Source: UBA6168 sp039819485 (lineage in GTDB: Bacteria > Bacteroidota > Bacteroidia > Chitinophagales > Saprospiraceae). From it: a stretch of 64,000 nt of DNA. How positions within the stretch are numbered: position 1 is the first letter of the stretch; every line of letters starts with the position of its first letter. The DNA lies in assembly GCA_039819485.1 (NCBI GenBank), contig JBCBRY010000044.1, forward strand, positions 1 through 64,000, in the 5' to 3' direction. Positions 16,939 to 25,934 of this stretch are shown here, one piece after another. A model generated the notes under the pieces. That model saw nothing but the letters and a program-made list of their open reading frames with translations, had not been told where the DNA came from and ran no database searches. The translations under genes and the position numbers were made by a program.

Positions 16939-17607
16939 ATGGCAAGGTTCACAAGAATACAAGTAGCACTAAAAATGTCCGAGCAGGGCATGGTTCCATT
17001 ATTTTATCACTCCGATCTAGACATTTGCAAAAAGGTGCTGAACGCCTGTTACAATGGCGGGGCAAGGCTTTTGGAATTTACCAACCGCGGTGACTATGCG
17101 CACGAAGTATTTGGTGCGTTGAACAAATATTGCGAGAAAGAACTGCCCGAAATGATCATGGGCGTTGGCTCGGTGACCGATGCCGGGACGGCCGCGCTGT
17201 ACATGCAGCTGGGTGCGAATTTTATCGTAACGCCAGTGATGCGCGAAGACATCGCTATCGTCTGTAACCGAAAAAAAATCCTTTTTTCCCCAGGTTGTGG
17301 GTCACTGACTGAGATTGCCCGGGCGGAAGAGCTGGGCGTTGAAATAGTCAAGTTATTTCCCGGCAGTACTTACGGCCCCGGTTTTATCAAAGCCATTAAA
17401 GGCCCTCAGCCGTGGACGAATATCATGCCCACCGGAGGTGTTTCTCCTGACTTTGAAAATCTGAAAAAATGGTTTGATGCCGGTGCGTACTGTGTCGGCA
17501 TGGGGTCTAAGTTGATGGCGAAAGATCCGGACGGAAATTTTGACTTAGAAAAAATAGAACAACTGACGCAAAAAGCCTTGACCCAAATAAAAGATATTAG
17601 AAACTAA
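16939..17607 (+). CDS. eda: KDPG/KHG aldolase
   Basis: A class I aldolase of about 222 residues that cleaves 2-keto-3-deoxy-6-phosphogluconate into pyruvate and glyceraldehyde-3-phosphate, the last step of this alginate route. Family features are visible: EFTNRGD, MGVGSVTDAG with the conserved Gly-rich turn, FIVTPV, and VKLFPG with the Schiff-base lysine, then MPTGGVSP. The start at 16939 (MARFTRIQVALKM) matches homologues; an in-frame ATG 30 bases upstream lies in the spacer repeat and adds a non-family leader. Confidence 0.93.
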   Translation: MARFTRIQVALKMSEQGMVPLFYHSDLDICKKVLNACYNGGARLLEFTNRGDYAHEVFGALNKYCEKELPEMIMGVGSVTDAGTAALYMQLGANFIVTPVMREDIAIVCNRKKILFSPGCGSLTEIARAEELGVEIVKLFPGSTYGPGFIKAIKGPQPWTNIMPTGGVSPDFENLKKWFDAGAYCVGMGSKLMAKDPDGNFDLEKIEQLTQKALTQIKDIRN

Positions 17608-17653
17608 ATGGAGGATTGTACATTCTCCATTCTCCATTCCCTATTCTCCATTC
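17607..17653. repeat. Short repeated-word element after eda
   Basis: AATGGAG just after the eda stop pairs with CTCCATT, which is then reiterated three times (attctcc words, 17622-17653). It is a smaller member of the intergenic inverted-repeat family. Confidence 0.6.
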
Positions 17654-17758
17654 ATCCCTGTTCATTGATAAATTTACACTGTTCAAAGAGTTTTGTTTCA
17701 ACACAAAACAAAACCCCCTTTCCTTTGTACTATCAATTCACTCGACAATCATTTTTTC

Positions 17759-20143
17759 ATGGAAATCCCACATTTTCGAATAGCCATATTTACTTTGCTC
17801 TTGCTGATCTCCAACAACCTCTCAGCTCAAAACAAAGAGGTAAATATCAAGGGTACGGTCATAGAGAGCAATAGCCAGCAGCCCATTGGTTTTGCAACGG
17901 TAATGGTGGCCGACAAAGAAACACAACAACCCATCACCGGAGTTACGACAGAACTGGACGGCAGCTTTAGTGTCCAGACGGATGCCCGGAATTTCTTTAT
18001 CGAGATCAGCTTCATTGGTTTTTTCAATCAAAAAATCGAAGAGTTTTCGGTCATAGATGGCCAAGTGGATTTAGGAACCATTACGCTTTCCGAAAACAGT
18101 GAGACGCTGGAAGAAGTCGTCGTACGTGCGGAAAAATCATCCACCGAATTCAAACTGGACAAACGGGTGTTTAATGTCGGTAAAGATTTGAGCAGTACCG
18201 GGGCCAGTGCCTTGGAGGTTTTGAATAATGTGCCGTCGGTCAATGTCAACATTGAAGGCCAGGTGAGCTTAAGGGGCAGCACCGGCGTGCAAATCCTCAT
18301 CAACGGAAAACCCTCTATTCTGGCAAGCGAGGAAGGCAATGCGCTGGGCACCATTACTGCCGAAATGATTGACAAAATTGAAGTGATCACCAACCCTTCC
18401 GCCAAATACGAAGCAGAAGGGACTTCCGGAATTATCAATATTGTGATCAAAAAAGAGGAACGAAAAGGGATCAATGGGTCTGTTTCTGTAAACACGGGGG
18501 TTCCACACAACCACAGTGTCGGCCTTAGCCTGAACCGGCGGACTGAAAAGTTCAATCTATTCAGCCAGTTGGGGGTAGGCTACCGGGAGCTGCCAAGAGA
18601 CGGCAGAAACATCAATCAGGATTTAAAGGACAATACGACCATTTTCAGTGAAGGGACAGAGTACCGAAACGAGTTTTTTTACAACCTGGTGCTGGGCACG
18701 GATTATCACATCAATAAAAACAACGTGATCACGCTATCGGGCAATTTTGCCTACGAAATAGAAGACCAGCCCTCCCGAAACAATTTTAGTTTGACGGACG
18801 CAGCGGGCAACAACGTTGCCGAATGGTACCGGGAAGAAACGACAGAAGCCACCAATCCAAAATACCAGTATGAGCTGCAATACAAGAGCGATTTCCCAGA
18901 CCACAAAGACCATGATTTATTGTTCAGTGCGCTGGGCAATTTCTTTGGGAAAGACCAATCTTCTGAATTTCAAAATATTGATATAGTCGGCACGGAAGCG
19001 GCCAACGATATGCGCACGAGAACTAATTTTTCGGAAGCGAAATACACGTTCAAATTAGATTACACAAAGCCGATTTCCAAAGAATGGACCCTGGAAACGG
19101 GGGCGCAATATTTATTGAACGATGTCAGCAATGATTTTGCCGTCACTGATTTAAAAGACGGCGTTTGGGTACAAAATGATGGCCTGACCAATATTTTTGA
19201 ATACGACCAAAAAGTACTGGGGGTTTATGGAACGGGAGCTTATGAAAATGACCGCTGGGGCATAAAACTGGGGCTGCGGGTAGAAAACACGGATTTAGGA
19301 ACCTTTCTGGTAAACACCAATGAATCCAACGATCAGAATTTTACGAACCTATTTCCAAGTGCGCATACGTCCTATAAATTTTCCGAAAAATTTTCGTTGC
19401 AAGCGGGGTATTCCAAGCGGATATTCCGCCCGCGGCTTTGGGATTTAAACCCATTTTTTAATATCCGAAACAATTTTAGCATCCGCCAGGGAAATCCGGA
19501 TTTGCTGCCCGAGTTTACCGATTCTTATGAGGTCGCAAGTATTTATGTATTTGATAAAGCCTCGTTTAATTTTGGTGTTTATTATCGGTATACGACCGAC
19601 GTCGTCGAGCGGATCTCCACTTTTGAGGACAATGTCAACACGACCAGGCCCATGAACATTGGTACCAACCGGGCCACCGGAATAGAAATAAACGGAAAGT
19701 ATACCGCCACAAAATGGTTTTCCGTCAACGGAGATTTTAATTATAATTATTTCAACCGGGAAGGGACATTTGAGGGCACTTCATTTGACTTTTCTGCCGA
19801 CCAATGGTCAACCAAAATAACGACCAAAATCAAGTTGCCGGCCGATTTTGACTTTGAAGTCACGGGCCGTTATCAATCAAAAGAACAAACAGTGCAGGGG
19901 GAAATCTCCGACAACCTTTTTGCCGACCTGGGTTTGCGGAAAAAAATACTCAAGGGCAGGGCTGTTTTCAATTTTAGTATCCGCGATATTTTCGCTTCCC
20001 GAATCCGGGAGAGCCAGACCTTCCAGCCTACTTTTTATGTTTATAACTGGGGGCGGCGAGGTCGTTTTATCACCCTTGGATTCAGTTATGGATTTGGGAA
20101 AGGAGAAGCGATGGAGTTTTCGGGACAAAGGAGACGTTTTTAA
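17759..20143 (+). CDS. TonB-dependent outer-membrane receptor, SusC-unrelated type
   Basis: A receptor of about 794 residues with a signal peptide ending in NNLSAQ, a carboxypeptidase-like beta-sandwich (about residues 27-110), a plug (LEEVVVRAEKSS, then VLNNVPSVNV and VSLRGSTGVQILING) and an outer-membrane beta-barrel of the family-3 type common in Bacteroidota. The ATG at 17759 gives a proper signal peptide; an upstream TTG would add 22 unsuitable residues. No SusD partner follows. It is the last + strand gene before a bidirectional terminator and may take up alginate products or a metal needed by the pathway; the substrate is unknown. Confidence 0.85.
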   Translation: MEIPHFRIAIFTLLLLISNNLSAQNKEVNIKGTVIESNSQQPIGFATVMVADKETQQPITGVTTELDGSFSVQTDARNFFIEISFIGFFNQKIEEFSVIDGQVDLGTITLSENSETLEEVVVRAEKSSTEFKLDKRVFNVGKDLSSTGASALEVLNNVPSVNVNIEGQVSLRGSTGVQILINGKPSILASEEGNALGTITAEMIDKIEVITNPSAKYEAEGTSGIINIVIKKEERKGINGSVSVNTGVPHNHSVGLSLNRRTEKFNLFSQLGVGYRELPRDGRNINQDLKDNTTIFSEGTEYRNEFFYNLVLGTDYHINKNNVITLSGNFAYEIEDQPSRNNFSLTDAAGNNVAEWYREETTEATNPKYQYELQYKSDFPDHKDHDLLFSALGNFFGKDQSSEFQNIDIVGTEAANDMRTRTNFSEAKYTFKLDYTKPISKEWTLETGAQYLLNDVSNDFAVTDLKDGVWVQNDGLTNIFEYDQKVLGVYGTGAYENDRWGIKLGLRVENTDLGTFLVNTNESNDQNFTNLFPSAHTSYKFSEKFSLQAGYSKRIFRPRLWDLNPFFNIRNNFSIRQGNPDLLPEFTDSYEVASIYVFDKASFNFGVYYRYTTDVVERISTFEDNVNTTRPMNIGTNRATGIEINGKYTATKWFSVNGDFNYNYFNREGTFEGTSFDFSADQWSTKITTKIKLPADFDFEVTGRYQSKEQTVQGEISDNLFADLGLRKKILKGRAVFNFSIRDIFASRIRESQTFQPTFYVYNWGRRGRFITLGFSYGFGKGEAMEFSGQRRRF

Positions 20144-20176
20144 TTTTCCCATTATTTCCTTTTGGTAATATTGAAT

Positions 20177-20220
20177 CTAATTCCGATGCTCAAATTGCAC
20201 AAAGATGCATCGGCGAATTA
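20177..20220. repeat. Imperfect inverted repeat after the TonB receptor
   Basis: attccgatgc pairs with gcatcggcgaatt around a short loop, directly upstream of the strong terminator hairpin. It may assist termination; otherwise its role is unclear. Confidence 0.45.
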
Positions 20221-20243
20221 AATGGGGTCTTAATAAAAAACAT

Positions 20244-20274
20244 AAAAGGGACAGGCTTTAGGCCTGTCCCTTTT
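20244..20274. terminator. Bidirectional terminator between convergent genes
   Basis: AAAAGGGACAGGC (20244-20256) pairs perfectly with GCCTGTCCCTTTT (20262-20274) across a five-base loop. A-rich and T-rich sequence on opposite sides suits termination in both directions. It ends the alginate locus and also the convergent small secreted-protein gene. Confidence 0.9.
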
Positions 20275-20298
20275 AAATTTAATCTGCGTGATTATTTT

Positions 20299-20688
20299 TT
20301 AATTGTGAAGCCAAACGCCAAAAGATTCCCAGTCGGCAGTATAATTGTCACAATTGGTAGAAGGAGGTGGGATACAAACTTTCACTTCTGTCTGAGGCAA
20401 AGAGGTACATGTTGCACCAATATGAAAACTGCACAAGGTAGTTGACCTTCCTCTTGCCCGGATGATCTCCGTATCCGCCGGGATCATGCTAGTCAAAGAC
20501 TCTGTAGACAGTGGGTCAACCGTCACGAAGAAAGATCCTTCAGGAGTACATTGTCCCATTTTTGCATAAGTAATCTGAATGGTAAATTCGCAGTTAACGT
20601 CATTCCTGACAATCTGTGCATCAACAGCTGTAGTTGCTAAAAAAGTAAAACAGAAAACGAGAGCGAATAAATTAAAAAACTTTTTCAT
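20299..20688 (-). CDS. Small secreted cysteine-containing protein, unknown function
   Basis: A 129-residue protein with a clear Sec signal peptide (FALVFCFTFLATTAVDAQ) and a mature part of about 105 residues with six cysteines, probably disulphide-linked. I do not recognise the family and see no catalytic motif. It is monocistronic, convergent with the TonB receptor gene, and preceded by about 400 bases of noncoding DNA. The signal peptide and the tidy terminator support a real gene. Confidence 0.65.
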   Translation of the reverse strand: MKKFFNLFALVFCFTFLATTAVDAQIVRNDVNCEFTIQITYAKMGQCTPEGSFFVTVDPLSTESLTSMIPADTEIIRARGRSTTLCSFHIGATCTSLPQTEVKVCIPPPSTNCDNYTADWESFGVWLHN

Positions 20689-21096
20689 GAAGAGTGAGTT
20701 TGTGGACTTATAGCCCGGTGATTAAATAAATTGTTTAAAATTTCTTTTATGACTTGGCACAAAGCACCCCTGTTTGTGCACGATGCACAGAAATAACGAT
20801 CAGCTAAAATCACCTGCAATTAAAGAGAACAGATTCTCTGATAAATCAAGTTAAATATGCCAAGCTTGTATGGCCACTAATTTAAAGGCATGGCATAATG
20901 GAATTCGACATAAAATGGCAAAATAAAATTGAACGTGTTGAATAATTTTTTTAACGTAAGCGGGTAGTCAAAAAAAATGACACTTTTCCTTTGCCTGAAA
21001 AAGAGTTTTGAGACTTGGAAATCAAACATTTGCCCAAATAAAAGTGCCATTTTTAGCGCTCCTTATTTTTGTCCAAGCATTTAATTACTTCATGAT
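20689..21096. other. Noncoding gap with one small hairpin
   Basis: No gene is visible in these 408 bases. GCACAAA (20757-20763) pairs with TTTGTGC (20773-20779) in the likely 5' region of the secreted-protein gene. The rest is AT-rich and unremarkable. No clear TAnnTTTG box was found on the - strand. Confidence 0.5.
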
Positions 21097-21843
21097 TCAT
21101 ATTTTCTTTTTCTGCTTAATAAATTGATTAAATGAAGATTTACGGCGGGCAGCAATGTTCAGTTCCGAGCCATCTTTAAGCCTTACTTTGCCCCGTCGCC
21201 CAGCAGCAATCCGTTCAACTTTTTGCACATTGATGAGATGCGATTTATGGATGCGAAAAAAAATATCCGTCGGCAATAATTTTTCATAATAACTCAGGGA
21301 GTTAACTACGAGATGCGTTTTTTGGCCCTCCATATGTATCATGACGTAACTTCCCTGTGCTTCAATCCGGATGATGTCGTGAAGTCTGATGACGACATGA
21401 CAATCACGGCCAGGAAGCACTATTTGTTGTAATTCCTTTTTCCTACCCTCGTCTTGATCATGTGGGAAATCCGACCTGTCTTTCTCTTCCTTCCTGCTGT
21501 TGCTTAGTTTTTGGATGGCAAGTTGCAGTTCTTCAAGATCAACGGATTTGAGCAAATGGTCCATTGTTTCAAGCGCCTTGACCGAAGGCGGACTGTACGC
21601 CATTACAACGATGACATTTAGATAACGGTGATTGAGAACATTTAAAAGATCGAGTTCTGTGCTGTCCAACTTTTGGGGGTCCAACAAAATGACCTCAGGT
21701 TGTTTGTTTTGTGACCTTTCGATGTTGGAATATTTGTCGGTTGCCCCTCTTCCGACGGCCGCTTTCTGAAAATGACCGGGCAATATTTCACGAAGCCAAT
21801 TACGGCTCTGAGGCTCATCGTCTATGATAATGGCTTTAATCAT
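21097..21843 (-). CDS. LytTR-family response regulator
   Basis: A 248-residue two-domain regulator. The N-terminal receiver (about residues 1-120) has the acidic pair in IIDDEP and the probable phosphoacceptor Asp in VILLDP. The C-terminal LytTR DNA-binding domain (about 140-245) shows IRIEAQGSYVMIHM, the FFRIHKSHLIN core and IAARRKSSF. No sensor histidine kinase is adjacent; the next gene encodes a membrane TPR/HTH protein, and the two may be functionally unrelated. DNA targets cannot be predicted. Confidence 0.88.
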   Translation of the reverse strand: MIKAIIIDDEPQSRNWLREILPGHFQKAAVGRGATDKYSNIERSQNKQPEVILLDPQKLDSTELDLLNVLNHRYLNVIVVMAYSPPSVKALETMDHLLKSVDLEELQLAIQKLSNSRKEEKDRSDFPHDQDEGRKKELQQIVLPGRDCHVVIRLHDIIRIEAQGSYVMIHMEGQKTHLVVNSLSYYEKLLPTDIFFRIHKSHLINVQKVERIAAGRRGKVRLKDGSELNIAARRKSSFNQFIKQKKKI

Positions 21844-22168
21844 TTTTCTCTCTGTTTAATAATTTAACCTCGGCAAAGGTTGCTCACTCGTAACTTGGCA
21901 GTGAGTACCAAACAAACAAGTAGGTTCGAATGGGACTGGCAGCAAGCTGCTGATAACTCTCCACCTTTTTGATTAATAGAATAAAGTTAGGATACGAGCA
22001 TTTGCGATAGCGCTGAATGGGCCGGACAAACAATTGACAGGCCAGGACATTGAGTGGACAATGTAAGCCAAGTGTTATAATCGCAATGATTACCGGGAAA
22101 AAAGTGTTTCGACCAAAATGATTTTACCGGATGAGATTTCCGAAACCTTCCTTAGCCGAAACCGACTG
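21844..22168. other. Noncoding gap
   Basis: These 325 bases between two - strand genes hold no supported gene. AACCTTTG (- strand, about 21870) is one mismatch from a -7 promoter box and could drive the LytTR gene; no good -33 partner is at the normal distance. Confidence 0.4.
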
Positions 22169-24133
22169 TTAGATTTTCAGGACGACATCCCGCAAGGCCT
22201 CATTTGGAGAAAGTTCCATTTTTTTTGACAACCGGTTTTGCGCTTTACGGACACTATCCGGGCTGATCCCCATGATTTGAGCAATGTCTTTATTTAGGAG
22301 GTTCAGTTTCAACAATGCACACATGTTCAGTTCATTGACGGTGATGGTTGGAAAGTCAGATTTGAGGGATTTGAAAAAGTCCTTGTGTACTTTTTCAAAA
22401 TAATGCTCGAAAGAGGCCCAGTCGCCTGAAGCGGACAAGTTGGACTTTAAAAACTCCGCCATATCATCAATGGGAACAATTTTTCTATTTGTTTTTGCTT
22501 CACCTGCATTCTTATTGGCATCCAACCGGGCAAACAGTTCAGCAAAATATTGATCGATCTTGGTCTGGTCCAATGGTTCTTTTGTGGACGGGGGCGCCGC
22601 TGGTTTATAGTATTTTTTGAACACCAAAAAAGCAAAGGTTAAAATGAATACCAGCAGGGCGAGAGCGGGCAGAGCATTGGACGTCAGCCAGCTCCCTTGT
22701 TCTTTGCCCGCAGTCACATTTTCCTGGTCGGCTGAACCCAGGCTGTCCGCTTGCAGCTTGGTATAATGTTTTTGCTCCAGTGCGCCTATTTTTTTCAACT
22801 GCCTGGGACTGTAGAGACTATCTTCGATCATCTTGTTTAAATCCTTATGATATTTTGCCTCTTTCTCCTGTCCCAAGTTTTTATACACATCAACCAATGC
22901 CTCATTGATACCCATTAAGTGGCGAAGACCATTATTCTCTTCCGCAAGGTTATAGGCAGCCAATAAATATTTCAAAGCCTCCTCGTATTTTTTTTCCTCA
23001 TATAAAATCCCCCCTTTGATGGAGTGAACATACACTTTTGCCTGCCAATTACCCTGTGTCTCTGACTGCGCGATAAATTGGTTAAAATATTCCTCCGCCT
23101 TGACATGTTGCCCTGCCATATAATAAGCGCCCCCCATGACCCCCAAAAGGTCGCCTGTGTACATCCCATTCTTTTGCTTTATCGCAAGGCTTTGTTCGTA
23201 ATATTTCAAAGCCTCTCCATAATTCATTTGATGCTGATGAATAACCCCCATCGTCGTCAAATTAGAATGGATCGCACGTTCCATCCCGATCTTTTTCTTT
23301 AATTCGATGGACATTTTATTATATTTTTTCGCTGGCTCCCAATCTTTCAGCACTCTATATGTTCTTCCGATATTGTTATAGGCATAGGCTTTTACATAAC
23401 TGTTGCAATCCATTTCAAGTATCTGAAACTGCAATTCTATTGCTTCGGCAAAATGCCCCTGGTATTCTTTTATGAGGCTGATGTTATTTAGGGCCTTAAC
23501 CGTTTGGCCGGTAAACCCCTGCGGCCTGCTGACTTTCAATACTTCATTATAATGATACTCGGCCTGTTCGTAATCTTTCTTATGAAAATACATACGCCCA
23601 GTATGATGCAGGACTTCATTTTTCCAGTACAAATCGTCAGTATGTTTAAAATAAGCATCACTCTCTGAAATCAAGCTGTCAACTGGCCCTATATTTCTTA
23701 TTCTCATGTAACACTCAGCCAGGTCCAATAGAAGTTTAGCCTTGTCAAAAGCGAGGCTTTCATTTCTTTCATAGTGGTTCAGGCTTTTGCGAATCCATTC
23801 CATCCCTTTGGCTACTTCATGGCGCAGCCGGTATACATTTCCCAATAAAGCGCCGGCTCTATATATCGACAAAGAATCTCCGAGTTCATTGGCCAACCTG
23901 ATCCCTTCCCTCGCCAGGGAATCGGCCATGGTTAAATCTTCATATTGTAATTCCTCTGTTATCTCCAAAATTAAATCAATTCGATCCTGCCCCTCCGCTT
24001 TCGATAATTTTTGTTCCCATTCCTCCACTATCGTGGATTGCCCAAAGACTGAAGAAATACTGATAAAAAAAATTAAATAAAATAGATAGATAAGCTTTAA
24101 ATCACGGATGATCAAATTTTTAATTTTTAACAT
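22169..24133 (-). CDS. Membrane-anchored TPR protein with C-terminal LuxR-like HTH
   Basis: A 654-residue protein: signal peptide or N-terminal anchor (about residues 12-31), a long array of TPR repeats (about 50-440), one transmembrane helix (about 482-502; ALPALALLVFILTFAFLVF), then a cytoplasmic tail with a helix-turn-helix (about 600-645; ELNMCALLKLNLLNKDIAQIM, ISPDSVRKAQNRLSKKM). This architecture, periplasmic TPRs joined to a DNA-binding domain, is common in Bacteroidota and suggests a one-component envelope sensor. How a membrane-bound HTH reaches DNA is not evident here; direct binding from the membrane or proteolysis are both possible. Confidence 0.85.
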   Translation of the reverse strand: MLKIKNLIIRDLKLIYLFYLIFFISISSVFGQSTIVEEWEQKLSKAEGQDRIDLILEITEELQYEDLTMADSLAREGIRLANELGDSLSIYRAGALLGNVYRLRHEVAKGMEWIRKSLNHYERNESLAFDKAKLLLDLAECYMRIRNIGPVDSLISESDAYFKHTDDLYWKNEVLHHTGRMYFHKKDYEQAEYHYNEVLKVSRPQGFTGQTVKALNNISLIKEYQGHFAEAIELQFQILEMDCNSYVKAYAYNNIGRTYRVLKDWEPAKKYNKMSIELKKKIGMERAIHSNLTTMGVIHQHQMNYGEALKYYEQSLAIKQKNGMYTGDLLGVMGGAYYMAGQHVKAEEYFNQFIAQSETQGNWQAKVYVHSIKGGILYEEKKYEEALKYLLAAYNLAEENNGLRHLMGINEALVDVYKNLGQEKEAKYHKDLNKMIEDSLYSPRQLKKIGALEQKHYTKLQADSLGSADQENVTAGKEQGSWLTSNALPALALLVFILTFAFLVFKKYYKPAAPPSTKEPLDQTKIDQYFAELFARLDANKNAGEAKTNRKIVPIDDMAEFLKSNLSASGDWASFEHYFEKVHKDFFKSLKSDFPTITVNELNMCALLKLNLLNKDIAQIMGISPDSVRKAQNRLSKKMELSPNEALRDVVLKI

Positions 24134-24583
24134 AAATCAAATAAATTAAACTGCTCAGTAATTAAAATTAATTTAAAATTACAGGCCAATGTTTGTTTAG
24201 ATACAGGGGCTTCAGAGTTTACTCGATATAAGAAGAGTAGGCCACGGGATACATACTATTAATCCATTTCCTCAAGGATTCGCTGTAAAAGACCAGAGAT
24301 TATTTTAATTTTTTTATTCCTGTTTTCGTTTTAGGTACACAGGCAATAACGAGCTGGTTTAAGCCTCAGTAATTTTTCACCTGGAATTATCGCGGTTTGT
24401 TCAATAATGGACAAAATTAAATTGCAACGATCAATCGGGCAGGCCCTCCCCCACCAACACAGTACGCTTATATTCTTCGATCCAACCTGTTCCGAACACC
24501 GGAGTTGTTATAATTACCAATTCAACAGTACGCCGGAAAAAGAAATGAGGAAGGTACTCAGGATCAAAACCGGCAGCATAAAG
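24134..24583. other. Noncoding gap with one weak ORF
   Basis: A + strand ORF of 63 codons (24407-24598) lies here, but it has no recognisable domain, signal or start context and overlaps the end of the neighbouring - strand gene. I do not call it a gene. No terminator-like hairpin or repeat stands out. Confidence 0.4.
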
Positions 24584-25831
24584 TCAGGAAGAAGCTGAAT
24601 AAAAAATATTATCACCCGGCACTCGCAACCGTATTTTCCGTTCCCTTTTATCCGACATTTCAAATAGGGTATTTTTTAAAGGTAAAAAATGCTTTTCTTT
24701 CGTCCATAAATTTTTGCCGAACACACCGTCGAGCAGTGCATTTAGCAACCGCTTTATTTCATTATGGTCATTGATGTCATATAATTTTCCGGAGCGGGAA
24801 TCATTTTTGGGTTTTATTTCCAGCCAGTCCTCACCGTTATTTTTCCTGCGTTCGGCAAATTTCAAAAACAGTTCAAACAGGGTCGTGGATAACTTAATCC
24901 ATTTTTCTTCTTTTCCGGGAATGCCTTTAATGGATACAAAATGTTCCATTTTTTTATTCCCATTTTTTTCTTTTTTAAATTGTAAAAACAACAAAGCTGC
25001 ACCAGGAATTATATTTTCCGCTAATTCTTTGACCCAGCTCAAAGCCAGTGCAAAAAAGATCATGATCAATGAGGTTTTAAATATCGCAGAAAACAACGTC
25101 AGGTCAACTCCCTGACCTGTGACTTTATACAGCTGTGCCACAAATGTGATGAGGATGCAAACGACCGAAAGCCACGCCAAAGCCAGCAATCGCCTTTTGG
25201 CAAACGACTCCCACAAAACATATCCCAGAAAAACCAGCGTGAGGATGGCGTAATAAACATCCAGTTCCCTGACGACACCAAGTGAGTTTACAGAAAACAT
25301 TTTACTGATGGTCGGCAACAGGGAAAATAAAAACGGCAGGCCGATTATAAAATGCCAGTATTTTGATTTAATAATCGGTTCTATTCTTTTAGGGATATAA
25401 CGAAACCACGGCAGGGACAATAAAATAAACAGGCTATTAAACAATGAAAATATACTTCTCCAACTGTCCAACCTGTAAGCACGATCCTGTGTTTGTCCTT
25501 CTATTTTTTTCAATGCATTTTTTACGGCAATAATTTCGGTATGGTTTATTTTTTCGGCCGACCCAATTAATTCGTTCATTTTTTCATAAACTACTTTATT
25601 GTTTTGCTGAAACTGGCCGGCATAATAAACCTCCACCCCGCCCGAAAAACTCCAGCACAGTACGGACAAGGCCAACCAAACCTGCCCCACATCTTTTTGC
25701 CGACGGCCTATGTGCCACCAGATGGCCATCAGCGCAATAAAAGCAAACATGCAAACGCTCATTTGCCACCAACCATAAAATGACAGCAGCTCGGGTTCTA
25801 AAATATATTGTAGTACAGGAATGGCTTCCAT
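24584..25831 (-). CDS. Polytopic membrane protein with soluble C-terminal domain, unknown
   Basis: A 415-residue protein with about seven hydrophobic helices within residues 18-275 and a charged soluble C-terminal part (about 285-415). The C-terminal part (TTLFELFLKFAERR, then LYDINDHNEIKRLLNALLDG) has the helix-then-strand rhythm of a winged-helix domain, but no diagnostic motif. It could be a membrane sensor with a regulatory output domain; this is a guess from architecture. Its neighbour upstream is a divergent esterase gene. Confidence 0.6.
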   Translation of the reverse strand: MEAIPVLQYILEPELLSFYGWWQMSVCMFAFIALMAIWWHIGRRQKDVGQVWLALSVLCWSFSGGVEVYYAGQFQQNNKVVYEKMNELIGSAEKINHTEIIAVKNALKKIEGQTQDRAYRLDSWRSIFSLFNSLFILLSLPWFRYIPKRIEPIIKSKYWHFIIGLPFLFSLLPTISKMFSVNSLGVVRELDVYYAILTLVFLGYVLWESFAKRRLLALAWLSVVCILITFVAQLYKVTGQGVDLTLFSAIFKTSLIMIFFALALSWVKELAENIIPGAALLFLQFKKEKNGNKKMEHFVSIKGIPGKEEKWIKLSTTLFELFLKFAERRKNNGEDWLEIKPKNDSRSGKLYDINDHNEIKRLLNALLDGVFGKNLWTKEKHFLPLKNTLFEMSDKRERKIRLRVPGDNIFYSASS

Positions 25832-25900
25832 TTAATTATTTTGTTGGGTAAAAATATAGAATACTCTATAGAATTAGAATGTGTTATTTTATCCTGCCAT

Positions 25901-25908
25901 TATATTTG
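25901..25908 (+). promoter_or_regulatory. Predicted -7 promoter box of the esterase gene
   Basis: TATATTTG matches the Bacteroidota -7 consensus TAnnTTTG and lies 27 bases before the esterase ATG. No clear -33 element is found at the expected spacing. Confidence 0.5.
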
Positions 25909-25934
25909 CCGATCAGTAAAAAAAAACAACCATT

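Noticed and set aside
24407..24598. 63-codon + strand ORF
   Set aside because: No domain, poor start context and overlap with the neighbouring gene.
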